Of a DNA stretch of 64,000 nt, positions 14,001 to 26,740 are shown one piece after another. Positions within the stretch are counted from its first letter, which is position 1; every line of letters starts with the position of its first letter. The position numbers and the translations under genes are program-made. The stretch lies in NCBI RefSeq assembly GCF_022539315.1, contig NC_066315.1, positions 123,035,874 through 123,099,873 on the forward strand, read 5' to 3'. This stretch comes from Serinus canaria. Lineage: Eukaryota; Chordata; Aves; Passeriformes; Fringillidae. The notes under the pieces were generated by a model. That model saw only the letters and a list, made by a program, of their open reading frames with translations, had not been told where the DNA came from and did not search any database.

Positions 14001-16571
14001 TATTCTTCTTGTTGCATGTGTTTCAGAAAAAAAAAAAACCAAAACCAAACCTCAAACCTTAATAGCTGTTCTAAACAAGAAGCCAGAACAACACACCCTT
14101 TTATGTTTGCACACACTCCATAGCTGCCTTAACTCCAGGCTAAACCACTGCTGTATATCTGCATAATCTTAAACCTTAGCAAATTAGAAAATAAATATAT
14201 GTGCATGCATTTGAAATAGCACATTCTCCTCCAGGCTTTATCTCTCTGTAACTGCTGAAATTGTCTGGCAGGGATGTTGCTTGCACTCTTATCACACGGA
14301 TCTGTGGTAAAAAGGCTTCAGCAGTTTGCAGTGCAGATGTACCATCAGGACTGCCACCAGGATACTTTGGAAGGATTTGTAAAAACCAGCTGTCCCTGGA
14401 GGAGACTGCTGCAGGAGCAGAGGCCTCCTCTGCATGTACTATCTGCACAGACATGGGGTTACTGCATATGGACCTCTGATACATCCAATATCAGAATTAC
14501 TCCCTAAAATCCAATAGCTAGTTGGAAAGTGGTCTGAGTGATGTCTGGGAGGTGTAATGGTACGACTCATGAAGCAAAGCTACTGAGGATATCTGGGCTG
14601 GAAGTTTAACCAAGCAAGACTTTAACTTTGACCAAACTGTGTAAAAAAAAGCTTTTGCCATAGTGCTTCCTTTTTGTAGTCTTCTACCCTGTGGCAAAAG
14701 GGCTAAGGATTTTAGGAAAAGATATTTCATATAAAGAAAACACTACTGGCACCCCCAGCAGCCCTGCATCAGGATACATTCTGAAGTGTATGCCTGTCCT
14801 TGCTGCTGTCTGTGAATGGCCTGAGTTAGGCACAATCATCTATCAGAACAGTCCCTTTGAAGGGCAGGGATGTGCAGTTCATGAGACCAAAGATTGAAAT
14901 AAAATAGCAACAACGTGCCCAGCATAGGCTAGGCAAAGAGGGCACCTAAGAAATTTGACAGGTAAGAACTTCTTCAGTTGTCCCAGAAGGGTAGATTGAG
15001 TGGGACGAAGCAGGTTTGCTGTCGCTTGCAGCCGGGCAGCCAAATTCCACCTGGGCTGCACATCATGATTGCTTTTCTGGACCAGGCTGTATAGAGAATT
15101 TACACAGGAAATCTGAGGTAGAGTAGGAGATGTGCCTCTGTTTTTCCAGCTCCCAGTTCAGTGCCTTAACCAGAGGTGCCAGCTCCTGCAGTGGCCCTGA
15201 GCTTGTCGTGATGCTGGAGTTTTTCCAAACCAGCAGCGATACCAGAATGGAAATGGGCCCTTTCAGCACAGAACAAACAAGAGCAGTCCATAAAGGCTAA
15301 TGATACAATTTAAGTGTCCCTGTGCTCAGTGAACTCAGCCTCTCACCTCCAAGTGCTGGCAGCTGAAGTTTCTTTTGTCTAAGATCAAACATTGATGGCT
15401 TTAATGGACTTTGTCTCAGTAATCTATTTTAACACCATGGTTAATATCTGGCAATTATGCTAGATTAGCATTGAAGACTAATGGAAAGACTGAGGTAAAT
15501 ATATTCACAACAGCCACTGTGTGGTTCAACATAAACAGAAAAGTTTTCTATTATAATCAAGTATTAACATACTATTAATGGAGTAGCAAGTGAGCCCTTT
15601 GCTATTTCCAATGTCAAGGAACTAAACCACTTTTTAAATGTAAAAAGTCTTGAAAAAAAAAAAGAGTGGAATTAAAAAGGAGGGAAAACCTGCAAACTTC
15701 TGCCTCTTCTTGCTTCCCCATCATGATTCCAGCCTTTGTTTGTAGTTTCCCTGCCTGTCCATTCAGTGCATAAATGGCCAGATTAAAGTCAACAGGATCA
15801 GATTTCATAGGATGCTCTGGTGCCTAAGGAATGATGAACTGCGAGACAAGATACAGAAAGGAATTTAAACCTCATTGAAAAATCACAAGAAAGAAGAACT
15901 TCAGCCTGAAAAAGCACAGTGTGAAAAAAGAGGATATACAGATTTTACTCATATATGCATGCTCCACTAAATTTACTATCATTTAAATACATCATTAAAA
16001 ATTACCCCAAAAGTTCAAGATTCCTTAACTAATGATGATTCTGCCTCACAAACTGCAGACACTAAATATTGCAAAATTTTCACTGAGCTGTGCCCAAGAA
16101 GTCACTGTGAAAATACACATGTAATATTTTAAGCACAATATTCCATAGCAGCATTTGTTAAAAAAAGCATTTTCTGCAGTTCCCACTGCTTGTATTTCAT
16201 GAAAGGCTAAGCAGGAATCATAGCTGTGTGCACAGATACTGAAGCCCAGGACCATGGCTAAAGCAAGGATTTCCACTTCTGCCTTATGATGCTCTGATCA
16301 GTACACAGACCTATTATTGTTCTGTGTTACTTACTAGTGAGCAAATCCTACAGCAGAGGGACAGAAGAGATATTTGACCTGTTGTTTACCACAATTCTTC
16401 ATAAGCTATTTAATGAATGCATTATACCACATCACTAATGCAGGATTTCCAGTGTGCACTGATGCCTTTTAGCATTCAACTTGTGGCTTCCAGACTCTCA
16501 GTGTGATGATTTAGCTGTTACTGGGGACAGTGCTGCTAAGGCTGCCACATTCACCTGCTTTGTAAGTGGGT
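2004..16571. other. Long intergenic stretch, no gene recognised
   Basis: About 14.5 kb of DNA without a recognisable exon. All open frames are short (under about 190 codons) and low in information, and none shows a known domain. I saw no tRNA or rRNA. Only small simple-sequence features occur: short T-runs near 4920 and 12066, A-runs near 13285 and 14027, and a two-copy 14-base repeat near 3677-3713. Confidence 0.55.
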
Positions 16572-17040
16572 TTCACAGAGACACAGAATCACAGAGGTCT
16601 TCCATTCCAACCTCCTGCTCAAAGCAGTCACCTAGAACTGGTTTCCTAGCACAATGTCTCTTTGGAGTTTGAATACCTCCAAGGAAAAACTACAGACCTC
16701 TCTTGGCAGCCTGTGCCAGGGCTTGATCTTCCTCACAGTAAAGAAAGTTCTTTATTATATTTAAACAGAGTTTTTTGTGTTTCAATTTGTGCCTATTTCC
16801 TCTTGTCCATTTACTGGATACTACTCATGAGAGTCTAACTCTGTTATTTGTTCTTATGTCTTTTTATTATGTTTTATGTCCTAATGTTATGATGTGAATA
16901 TTAGACATATTACTATCTTTCATCTCATATTATTGATCTTTGTTATATTCCCCCATTAGGTATTTCTCTGCACTGATAAGCCTCACCCTCTTATTTACAC
17001 AATTTATTTGCTTTCTGTCTAGGGCCTTTCTGTGGTTTCC
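16572..17040 (-). mobile_element. CR1: CR1 LINE 3' fragment, antisense, diverged
   Basis: The + strand begins with the complement of the CR1 terminus ('acagaatcacagag', 16582-16595). It then carries the antisense CR1 landmarks in order: the 'caacctcctgctcaaagcag' block, the 'gaatacctccaaggaaaaac' block, 'cctctcttggcagcctgtgccag', 'cctcacagtaaagaaagttct', and 'tttcaatttgtgcctatttcctcttgtcc'. A run ending in 'ggtatttctctgcactgataag' matches the expected upstream part. Many substitutions and AT-rich insertions mark it as old. The upstream boundary is approximate. Confidence 0.85.
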
Positions 17041-20000
17041 TCAATGCTGGCCCTAACTCCAGAATGCATTTGACCTTAAGGCCCACCCTTTCTCCTCAAA
17101 GTTACTTGAATGCATTAACGCTTCATGGAACAGCAGCACTGTCCTTACAAACACATTGCAAGACCAGATTTCAGGAATGACATGGTGAATAAGAAAACAC
17201 TGTTTTAGCTAAGTTTCTTCTTCTGCTCACACTAAAGCCCATATGCCTTTTAAATGCAGGAAAGGAAACTGTCTTCTCCTTTTGGCAAACCCTGTAAGAA
17301 AGGTTCTGTGGGAAGGAGAAAACAAGAGGTGGAATATAGATGCCACTTCACCATACTTTCAAGCACTTGGCCCTGGGAAGCAATCCAATCCATGTGACAT
17401 ATTGCTCTGTACAATCACTGCAGAGCAATCAGCTCAGGCACTCCCCCTCTCCTGTGACAGCATTCCACAGGGACTGGGTGCACCCCAGCAGCAGCTCAGC
17501 CTGCTTGGGTGTGTTGTTGGCTTCCTTCACAGACAACATGCAGAACTCTGGAAAAAGTTATGCCTCTTCATCCATCTGGGATCATGTCCACAGAGCCTCC
17601 TTCAAGGACAGGTGCCAGGAAGAGCGCAGCTGAAACTCAGTTACTGTCCTTGAAAGTTCAGGAGTTAGAGGCTGTGTATCCACAGACTGTCAGAAAAGAG
17701 CTTTAAGCAGCTCTTTAACCAGCTCCATCTGGGAACACCCTCATGGCTGATCTCTGGAAGCCAGGCAGCAACTGAAACCTGTGGGACCAGTGGAAGGTAG
17801 TCAGAGGGATCCTCGTGATAGCCTGGGAGTTGGGCTGCTTGGCTCATGGCAAAGCAGAACTGATGTTCAGGTGCTGCTTTCTCCATCAGACTCCTTACTG
17901 TGGGATGAAAGATTGCTTCTTTTCTGCCACTGACATGATGTCCTGCTCTGCAAACACATCAATCTTCTAAAAACTGACAGCAGCCTCCAATTCCCACCTC
18001 CAGCTGTCACTGCTTTGGCTGTGAAGCTTCCTGGCACGGTACTTGAGAGGCTTCTCTGCCTTCTTCTGATCCCAAGAGCTTTACAAGCTGCATTGACTCA
18101 GTAAACTCAAGCTATTTAAAACTACTGATGCCTGGATGGTAAATTCAGGCACTTAGAAGTCAGGAAATAATGGATCTGTCCAATTGCAGTTTTGTTCTCT
18201 TTGAATTTATTTTATGCTGCCCTATAAGGGAGAACATGAGTTATTTACTTTAATTGTGGTTATGACATTAAAATCAGCACCATCCTAAGCATGCACAGAG
18301 GAGAAATAATTACAGTGGCACAAGCAGTAAAATTATTTCCTTGTCTAAGCATTTGCCTTTGTAATCTAATAACAGTGAACCAGTTATTATCCTCCTACCC
18401 TTCCTCTGCCACTCCTCTAATTTCTCACTTCCTTCCTTTCTCCCTCTCTTCCTTCCCATCCATAGTACCTCTCCCCACTGAACTATCAGCAGCATTTGCA
18501 GTTCTGAACCTTATATATTGTATATTGAACTGAGATTAAAGACTGACAGCAACTACCAAGAAGGAAAGCTACACCCTCTATGCCATGGAGAGTTTGCAGA
18601 GCCCTGGATCAAGACCAAAGCAGAGTCATTGTAAAGGCTGCTCTGATTGCCCTTCTGTCACGTGCAAACATCAGAAAAAACTTCTGCTGAATGTGTTGCT
18701 GCTGACACACTGTAATTAGGTAGTAGGGCCATATCCATGGTTAGTCTGTCCACTTTGTTCTGCTTAGGAGTTGAAGAATGAAAGAAGGATTGGTGTCTCC
18801 AGTATAATTTTATTCCTGGGGAAGTTAAAATAGGAGTATGTATGCTGAGTGAAGGAGGTAACCTAAAATATCCCTCTCAAACTTCAGGTTTTTTCTCTTC
18901 AAAATACACTCTGAGTGTCTTTGTTCTACCTTAAAAAAATTCAGTGCTTGGAGAAGGAACACACAGACAGTTGACAATATATGATTTTCATCAGTAAAGA
19001 CATTCCTTAACACTTATTTTCCTGAGTAAATAGGTTAGCTAGTTTGAATTATAATTAAGTACAAACAGTTGGTCTCTTTGAGCACCTTCCTATCTCAGAA
19101 TCTGTGGGGATATGACAATCTAAATAAGCACCTTCCTCCTCTAATCTGTGGAGCAGCTTGGAGAAAAACCCCATAATTATAACATTATAAGAACAAAATA
19201 TTGATAAAAAACAATGTGGACCTTAAATCCACTTTTCATTACATTAATTACCTCATTTCTTCCCCAAGAGGTTCCATTTGTAGTGTACTAATGTGTCCTT
19301 TATCTTGAGGATTTTTGTTTCTTGTCTGGCTGTCTTTTACAGATAAAATCTTGACTCAGTTCATGGTACACATGGTTGTCAGCTTTGTGCTCTCCACCAA
19401 GCTCACCTGTTTGTGCTCTCCACCTAGCTCACTAGGTTTTCAGCTCTCTCCTCTTCCTGGTAACTTATTTATACGGGGTTGTGCAGGAAAATAATTTTGT
19501 ATTGAGACACATATCCTTGTATCAAGTGTGCTCAAAGCAGGCAGTGGGCTGAAGGAAGGTGATGGCAGGGACACTCAGACACAGAGAGGATCGCACAAAT
19601 TTGCTTCCCTTGCAATGGTGGCAAGTTTCCTGTTGCATGCTGGTAGAGAAACAGATGGAAAAAACCATCATTGGCATTTGATTGCTCCTTAGCTTCCAGG
19701 GCTGTCACACCCAGCCGTGACTCCATGGGGTGCCATTTCCTCTGGGAGGGCTCCTGATGCCAGCTGAAATGCCTCACAGCTATCTGACAAAAGGTGTTGA
19801 AGTGGTGCAAAATCCTTCTGCCAGTTCAAGTATGCTCAAAGGAGGTTTGAAGGAGCAGTTTTGTCCCTAAAGGCTTTCTTTTATTTTTTCCCTTTTTTTC
19901 CTGATCAGGTGTAATCTGTCCTTGTCCAGATGGCATTAACATTACTGGGTAATGCAACAGAAAAGCAGTCATGAGCTCACAGCAGACCTGCATTAGGGCT

Positions 20001-20787
20001 GTTAGTGGGTGGTTATCCACATCCTTAACCAGAGCAGATCCATGTCCTGACATACTGACAATGTCTCTACCTGCAGTGAACTCAGAAGTCACAAGAAATA
20101 AAATCTTATTTCAAGCTCTTCCAGCAATTGTCACCTTCACCTTCAGCAGGTTGCTGAATCTCTTTGTGTCCCTCTTCTAACCAGAAAAATGGGAATATTT
20201 ACTTTTCCATGTAATGAGGTAGGAAGCATTGCTACACGTACAAGTACTCTTAGCTCCTCAGTATTAACTCACATCCATTAATCTGTTCAGGAGCATTTTG
20301 TTAGTCTCTAGTGTTACAAAACCTTTTGCTTCTGCTGTTACCTCTGTAGGAGTGGATCTGGATTAACTCTGCTGAAGTTAATAATAAAACCAGGCTGAGT
20401 AAATGCAGAATCATTCACTCCCAGTAATGAAACACCCCAGACTCCTTCTCACAGGAGCTGAACTTTCTTGAGCCATTCTCAGAATCTTTACAAACTCCTG
20501 TTACAAAAGATAAGTGGTTTATGTTTTCAGTCCTTTGGGAACGTGTACAGATCTAACACTGCTGAACCTGACCTGTTCCTCAAGGTGGGAGTTTCATTTT
20601 CTGACCTGGAGAGCAGTTGGGTTTCCAGTTTGGGTGTTTTACTCCCCTGCACAGACACTTGAATCTCATTAAAGAACATGTTATCTACAATAAGAAATGT
20701 GAATAACAAATGTTACACAGTGAGTTCAGACAAGGCCAGAAAATTACAGTGGCAGCGGTATTAATGGGCTTTTATGTTTTCCCCAAA
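17041..20787. other. Intergenic DNA, no gene recognised
   Basis: No credible exon or RNA gene is seen. The stretch contains a pyrimidine-rich patch at about 18386-18480 and a two-copy direct repeat at about 19385-19435, with a shared core TTTGTGCTCTCCACC. Open frames here are short and not recognisable. Confidence 0.5.
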
Positions 20788-21360
20788 GAGTTCTGGAACC
20801 TGTGTCCTGGGTGCATCAGGCACAGCATCACCAGCAGGGCAACAGAGGGGATTGTCCTGCACTGCTCTGGTGTGGCCTCACCCTGAATATTGTGTGCAGT
20901 TTTGGGCACCACAACATAACAGTATGAGACTATTGGAGAGTGTCCAAAGGAAGCCAAATGAGGAAGGGCTGAGGTCACTTGGGCTGTTCAGCCAGGAGGA
21001 GACTGAGGGCAGAGCTCATTGCAATCTGCAACTTCCTTGTGGGGGCAAAAGGAGGGGCAGGCACTGATCTCTTCTCTGTGGTGACCAGTGACAGGACCCA
21101 AGGGAATGGCCTGAAGGTGTGTCAGAAGAGGTTTAGGTTGGATATTAGAAAAAGATTCTGCCCCCAGAGGGTGTTTGGGCACTGGAACAGGTTCCTCAGG
21201 GAAGTGGTCACAGCCCCAAGCCTGGCAGAGTTCAAGAAGTGTTTGGACAATGCAAGGCACATGTTGTCATGTGCAAGGGATGGAGTCGTGCAGAGCCAGG
21301 AGCTGGGCTTGGTAACCCTTGTGTGTCCCTTCCAACTCAGTTTATTCTGTGATCCTGTGA
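20788..21360 (+). mobile_element. CR1: CR1 LINE, 5'-truncated, with remnant of ORF2 C-terminus
   Basis: The best-preserved CR1 copy in the window. The translated region from about 20845 to 21005 matches the conserved C-terminal tail of CR1 ORF2 (a [17 protein letters not shown] motif, then LLESVQR, then LGLFS). It is followed by CR1 3' sequence containing 'aggttcctcaggga', 'gcagagttcaagaagtg' and 'cttccaactcagtttattctgtgatcctgtga', a copy of the terminal octamer repeat. The ORF2 remnant is interrupted by a frame change around 20980, so it is not functional. The element is truncated well downstream of the reverse-transcriptase core. Confidence 0.9.
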
Positions 21361-22797
21361 AGAATCTTTCACACCATTTACCATTCATGAATACCACACA
21401 CTGGATGCATCCAGCCACTTCATCTCTGCCACATCTCTGACTCAGCTATTGCTGAATGATGGGGACAGTTCCAAACACAGAGTCCTTCCTTGACTGCACA
21501 AAGCACCAGCTCTAACATCTTCTCTGTCCATGTAACTGTGCTGTCTGAGGTCAAGCAGTCCTGGCACTGCCCAGGTTTCATATGCTGCTTTTATCATCCA
21601 AAACATGCATGGCAGAATAGTATTATGATGCATTCAACCTCTAAACATGAGGAAGATATAAAACTTCAGATTTAGCTGCAGATAAATTGCATTGCCTCAG
21701 AGAGCTGAAACATAATAAGTAAATCTTGTATACATGGTTCCCACTGCTTACAGATATTGAACAGTTTGTTGGTTTTTGTTTCACTTAAATATGTACTAAA
21801 TTCTCTCTGTAACATTCCTCTGTATTTTGTAGACTTCCAGCACAGCCTGAAGTTCAGTAAAAATGTCTGTTTTGGTCTAAAGTGGATTTCCTTTCAAAGA
21901 ACGCGTTATCTTCTGGGGAAAAACCCCAAATAGTCTGTAGCTCTAGACTCTAAATGCCATAAAATTCTCAGGATGTGCAAGAGGAGGGAGGCAGCTCCAG
22001 AGCACAGATGCATGGAGAACAACCATGGCCACACAACAAGGACAGCAAACTTTAAGGGTGACTAATACCAAATAGCTTTGAAAAAAAGACTGTAACCTCT
22101 GGTTACTGAGACCAATCCAAACCTGTCAGGGACAAAAAATGGTTCCAGCAGAGCCCTGTACTTTCCCTCTGTATAAGTGGCCACAGCACAGGCTAAGGGC
22201 AGAAGCCAGCGAGCCAGTCATGTAGGAAGGATTTAGCTCCAAATGCAGTGGGATCATGGCTTCTACACAGCTCAGAGACCACCGCTGTAGCAACACCGAC
22301 AGCATTTCATTCAGTTCTGCTGCTGCCAAGAATTTAGGTCACAAACTGTTTTTCTCTCACCCTCCCTCAGCTACAATCCAGTCTTGGCTCCTTCTGCACC
22401 GTGGCTGCCAGGATGCTGATCTGCAGGACCCTGAGATCCCCCACCACTCAAACATCCCCACCTTGCTCCAGTGCCAGCCACCCCAGCCAGCCCCAGTTTC
22501 ACCCCAGGGATGAATGAGTGCTGGGGAGCGCCGGGCTCCTCCGGCCGGCGGTGGCTGTGGCAGAGCACGGGTCATCCCCTTAGCGCTGCTCCTGACGCCC
22601 CAGAATCATTGCCTTATAAAGACCATTTTGTCTGTGGCTCACGCTCATGCCCTGTATACATAAAGAGAAATTGAAATGTTCCAGGCTCTGCTGTCATCTT
22701 CTGAGCAAAGCAGTAATACATGGCCTTGCGACTCCTCCTCACCAAACCCGCTGCAAGGCTGAGTTCTTCTCTTCAGCCGCCGCGCTGGCCAGGGTGG
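21361..22797. other. Intergenic DNA, no gene recognised
   Basis: No gene is recognised. GC content rises toward the right end (about 22380-22790) just before the minisatellite, but without CpG density typical of a promoter. Confidence 0.5.
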
Positions 22798-23013
22798 CAC
22801 CAGCCTGGGGAGCCATGGGGAGCTGCCACCAGCCTGGGGAGCCATGGGGAGTTGCCACCAGCCTGGGCAGCCAGCTGCCGTGGGGAGCTGCCACCAGCCT
22901 GGGGAGCCAGATGCCATGGGGAGCTGCCACCAGCCTGGGGAGCCATGGGGAGCTGCCACCAGCCTGGGGAGCCATGGGGAGTTGCCACCAGCCTGGGGAG
23001 CCAGCATCCCAGG
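22798..23013. repeat. GC-rich minisatellite, 29- and 36-bp units
   Basis: Seven tandem units each begin CACCAGCCTGGG, at 22798, 22827, 22856, 22892, 22928, 22957 and 22986. The spacing is 29, 29, 36, 36, 29 and 29 bases. The two 36-base units carry a 7-base insertion next to the AGCC core. The first pair (22798-22855) reappears at 22928-22985, 130 bases later, which indicates a higher-order duplication. Several frames on both strands stay open through it, so the short translated frames here are artefacts of the repeat rather than genes. Confidence 0.95.
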
Positions 23014-24249
23014 GACCCCCTGGGATGGTTTTGCTCAGCCTCAATTGCTGCCATTGATATTTTTCTATAAGATAACAGTTGGCTGAGGGTCTTCATAAGA
23101 AAAGGTCTCAAATTCCTGGTACTATATTGCCTTTACAACACACAGACCATTTTTACAGCCCTGTTAACCACCACTTTGTCAGCTACTTGGTGTTAAAATG
23201 GCACAGTTTGCTGAAGGGAACTGTAGTGGAAGATTACCTCAAAATCTCAGCCAGGACAATTCATATCTTTCCACTTAAAAAACTGCAAGAATGCAGAAGA
23301 CCAGAGTTTCACCCTCAGCAACTCAGCCAGTATTTCATGGCAAGAGAAGGGCAGCACAGCAGGAGGCTGGATATGCTGGACCTCAAATTATAACTCACTA
23401 AAACAGCTCTGAGCAGCACAATGTCTGCTGCTACTGAGAGAAATGAATTTGGCATAATTTCTCTTCAAAACAGTGTCACAGCTGAGGCTGTGGCACAGGG
23501 AGATGGGGTTGGATAACTCTCACTCTCCTGACATTACAGGGGAAAATCAGGCTCAAGGGCCTTATGTTTTTCCAGTGACAAATATAATGAAACTCTTCCT
23601 TTATTTACAGGAACTCTGGGCAACACCTGTTTTGTACACAAGAATGTATGTCTACTACTGTTAAAGGAATCCCTCTGTCCTATCCATCTGTTGCCATTCA
23701 CTGCAGATAAGAAAACCTTGAGAAGTGTGACTTAAACCTCTCTCTAAGCAGAGATTTAGACTAAATATGTATTATTCCATTAGACTTATTACATCCTGCA
23801 TTCAGTTTGAATTGTACAAGTAGTGACCTCTTCTATTTACAGAAGGGGAAGCTGATCAGGCAAACAGTTCTTTTTTTTTTTTCTTTTTTGGCTGCAGTAG
23901 CCCTTCTGATACAAATATGCTAAAAGTTTTATATCAGTTGGTTTATGTTGAAAGCCCAGTTTTAGCTACAGGCTTATGTTAACAGATACTTATTGAGGTC
24001 ATTCTTGTGAGCCCATCTACCCTGTATTTCCTCAGCAAAGGTGTTTGACAGCATACAGTGCTGTAACATCCCATGTGATCTCTTCTCTCGTTCCCAGGCA
24101 AGGCTGGGACAGATACCTGCCATACAGAGAAATGAGGAACCAAAGGCCATCACATCTCACCACGCTTTCCTGTTTTGCTTTTGTTTTACCAGACAAGTGG
24201 GGGCTTTCCATGCCTGTCCTAAGTCAGGCTGAGCTTTAGCCATCAACAA
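23014..24249. other. Intergenic DNA, no gene recognised
   Basis: No exon, RNA gene or mobile element recognised. A T-rich run sits at about 23871-23887. Confidence 0.5.
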
Positions 24250-24525
24250 TTCAGGAAAGAATGTAGTGACAAGGGGAATGGATTCAAACTGAAAGGGAGT
24301 AGGTTTAGATTAGAGATTAGGAAGAAATTTTTTACTGTGAGGGTGGTGAGGCACTGGAACAGTTGCCTGGAGGAGTTGTGGATGCCCCACCCCTGGAAGT
24401 GCTCAAGAACAGGTTGGACTGGGCTCTGAGCATCCTGGTCTAGTGGAAGGTGCCCCTGCACATGGCGGGGGGTTGGAACTAGATGGTGCCTAGGGTGCCT
24501 TCCAACACAAGTGATTCTGTGATCT
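24250..24525 (+). mobile_element. CR1: CR1 LINE 3' fragment, sense
   Basis: Sense-strand CR1 3' landmarks are present in order: 'ttcaaactgaaagggagtagg', 'agattaggaagaaattttttactgtgaggg', 'aggcactggaacagttgcc', 'tcaagaacaggttggactgggc', 'catcctggtctagtggaagg', 'ggttggaactagatg', and the end 'ccttccaacacaagtgattctgtgat'. The copy is short, 5'-truncated and non-coding. It is much closer to the typical sequence than the copy at 16.6 kb, suggesting a younger insertion. Confidence 0.92.
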
Positions 24526-25428
24526 CCCACCCATTCCCTAGTGTGTGAGACAGGTGAGCAGGACAGTTCTTCAGGGTCCACCTCCTGTTGGATGGTAGGC
24601 AGAGAGGAGAGAGAATAGACCTGCAATGCAGATGTAGGGAGAGAAGGTCTTAACATACCCTAAATATACTGCAGACCTACAAATACTGAATTTATACATA
24701 TATGAAACATATATTTTATATATCATATATTTCTTTAAGGTATTTATACACACACACTCATATAAACATAGAAGAGTCAACACTTTAAGGCCACTTACCA
24801 CAGACTAATTACTTCTTGGTTCAGTGCTCTCAGATCTGTGTCATCTGTAGCAATATGAAGGAGAGAATCAAGACAAAAAGAAGCTCTTAACTTAAACCTG
24901 GATTTAATTTTTTTCTCTACAAATCAGGCACGTGTGCTTTGCTGCCTGGCAAAAGACCCAAAGCAAATTCTGAAGGACAAAGGAGATAAACAAACAGCAG
25001 TTTAAATTAGCAAACCACAGACTGATACACAGCATATGCAGCTAGAGCAAAAGTGAAAGCTCAGGGAGAGGCTTCACAAGGCAAGAAGATTGTTTTGCCA
25101 GAAGATAAGCATAAAGACTTGCCTGCAGCCTAGAAACAGGCTCAGATCAGCAGCACCCAGCTCCCCACAGCTGCTCTATTTACAAGACTAAAATTATTTT
25201 CTGCAAAAACTTCAGGCAGGTTGTTCTGGTATCTGCAGTTACCATCCAGACTTTGTGAAGAAAATCCAGGTGTGCTGCTATAGACCACCAATACAGAGTG
25301 TGGGGAGCAGTTATTTTGGGAAAGAAGTGCTTGTAGTAATTTCAGCAAGTGGGAAGGGTTGCAAAACATGGGTTTAGTGATAGGGACTCCATTCAGTTGC
25401 ATAAATATGTAATTTATTTCCCTCAGAG
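24526..25428. other. Intergenic DNA between CR1 and LTR
   Basis: No gene recognised. It includes an AT-rich patch at about 24690-24735 with repeated ATATAT/TATATA motifs. Confidence 0.5.
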
Positions 25429-25868
25429 TGTCCTACAGAATTCTGTCTGGCCCCCATCTATCGATGCAGGATGTCCCCCAGCCAGGGAATAACGTGCTCT
25501 GACTCCATGATGCAGAAGGCTGAGCAATTGCTTTATTAAGCTATACTATATTACAATATATTACTACTGTCATGCTAATACTGAAACTATACTGAAAAAA
25601 ACCCACGACCCTTTCAAGACAGTCACAACACAGCTTTGACCTAATTGGTCAATCAATCAAGCAACCATCACCAGTGTCCAATTAACAAATCACTCTTCAG
25701 TAAACAATCTCCATAACACATTCCACATGTGCCAAACAACAGGAACAGCAAATAGAGATAAGACTTGTTTTCTCTTCTCTCTCTGAGCTTTCTCACTGCC
25801 TTCCCCAGGAAAAATTATGAGAGAGAGAATCATGTCTCTCTCTGTTCAAAGAATATGTGAATATCACA
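25429..25868 (-). mobile_element. Endogenous retrovirus LTR (3' LTR), antisense
   Basis: Read on the minus strand, the block starts TGTGATATTCAC next to a purine-rich stretch (complement of 25869-25886) that fits a polypurine tract. It carries a polyadenylation signal AATAAAGCAATTGC (complement of about 25528-25541) and ends near ...GTAGGACA. Length (about 440 bp) is normal for an avian ERV LTR. Because the putative polypurine tract lies directly 5' of the LTR on the minus strand, this would be the 3' LTR, with internal sequence extending to the right on the + strand. No matching target-site duplication was found, so both ends are approximate. The family name is not certain. Confidence 0.65.
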
Positions 25869-26140
25869 CCCATCTACTCCTCCCATAGGGCATGGCTGTC
25901 CTGTAGACCCCATGCTTTATCCATCAGTGTATGTGGATGTCTCACGTGACAGTCAGGACACCCTGGGTACCAGCAAAATAATCCTGACCCGTTGGTGTCA
26001 GGAGTAGAGCACTCACCATAGCCAGACAGGCCCATAAGGACAAGAAAAAACAATACTAAATACAATTTAGTGGGGAAAAAAACCCACAAATTTTCAAGAA
26101 GGAGATGAACAGCAAATGGATAAAATTTTGCTGCTACCAA
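25869..26140 (-). mobile_element. Remnant of ERV internal 3' region
   Basis: The minus strand here holds an 88-codon open stretch that runs up to the putative polypurine tract and stops there (TAG inside the tract, at about 25874). It has a hydrophobic segment near its start and Cys-rich residues in the middle. It does not match a protein I recognise. Its position directly before the LTR suggests the 3' end of an ERV internal region, decayed and truncated. No other retroviral gene is seen in continuity with it. Confidence 0.4.
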
Positions 26141-26429
26141 GTGTGACTTGAAAAGTGTAAGAGCAAAGACTGAAATCCAGTGCTGAGTACACTACTGTTC
26201 TAGAGAAAGTATTTGTACTGAGGTATGAAGATTTGTCCCTTGGCCACGACCTGGGCTCAGAGAGCTGTGATGGGAGGCACAAGCCCCAGCTGGGGGCCAG
26301 TCTGGGGGTACCCCAGGGGTCCTGGGGTGCCTGCTCTAGCTGACCCTGCTTTGATCACACAGTTTGCAGAGAGGCTGTCTGGTCTGTGATTGCATGTGGA
26401 AAAAATTTACTCGCTGTCTCTAAGTTATG

Positions 26430-26740
26430 ATTTCTTCTATCCAGAAACATGACACAGCTGATGAGCACATAATCAACGTCACAGTCAAGGTATTTGCCAG
26501 AAATAGCACACTGATAATGGCAGTGGTAGACAATGGACCACAGCTTACAAGTGTAAAAGTCAAAGCCTTTGCAAATCATGTAAACATTATACTTCAAACA
26601 CAGGATATTCACTGGGCAAGTATGCTGTGGGTAGTAGTGCTGCAACAGCTAACTATTTAAACAGGTTATAGCATGCAGATTTCAGGGAAGCCAGATGTTT
26701 TGTGAAAAATAACTAAAAATATGTAGAAGAGCTCATGTGA
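26430..26740 (+). pseudogene. Degenerate retroelement integrase fragment
   Basis: A + strand frame contains VVDNGPQLTS followed by an FANH motif, which resembles the DNGPQ-x-TS segment around the second catalytic Asp of DDE integrases from Ty3/gypsy elements and retroviruses. The frame ends at a stop near 26660. The next about 80 bases, in shifted frames, look like the downstream integrase helix. The piece is broken by stops and cannot make an enzyme. It is on the opposite strand from the adjacent LTR at 25429-25868, so it is probably a separate insertion. The match rests on one motif region only. Confidence 0.5.

Noticed and set aside
20979..21440. 153-codon + strand frame at 21 kb
   Set aside because: It lies in CR1 3' sequence and is explained by the retrotransposon remnant.
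22645..23111. Overlapping open frames on both strands with PGWWQLP or GSCHQPGEP repeats
   Set aside because: They are produced by the 29/36-bp minisatellite. Several frames are open at once, which indicates a repeat artefact.
26320..26360. CTAGCTGACCCTGCTTTGA resembling an internal CR1 3' segment
   Set aside because: Only about 19 bases match, with no flanking CR1 landmarks or terminus, so it is not strong enough to call an element.
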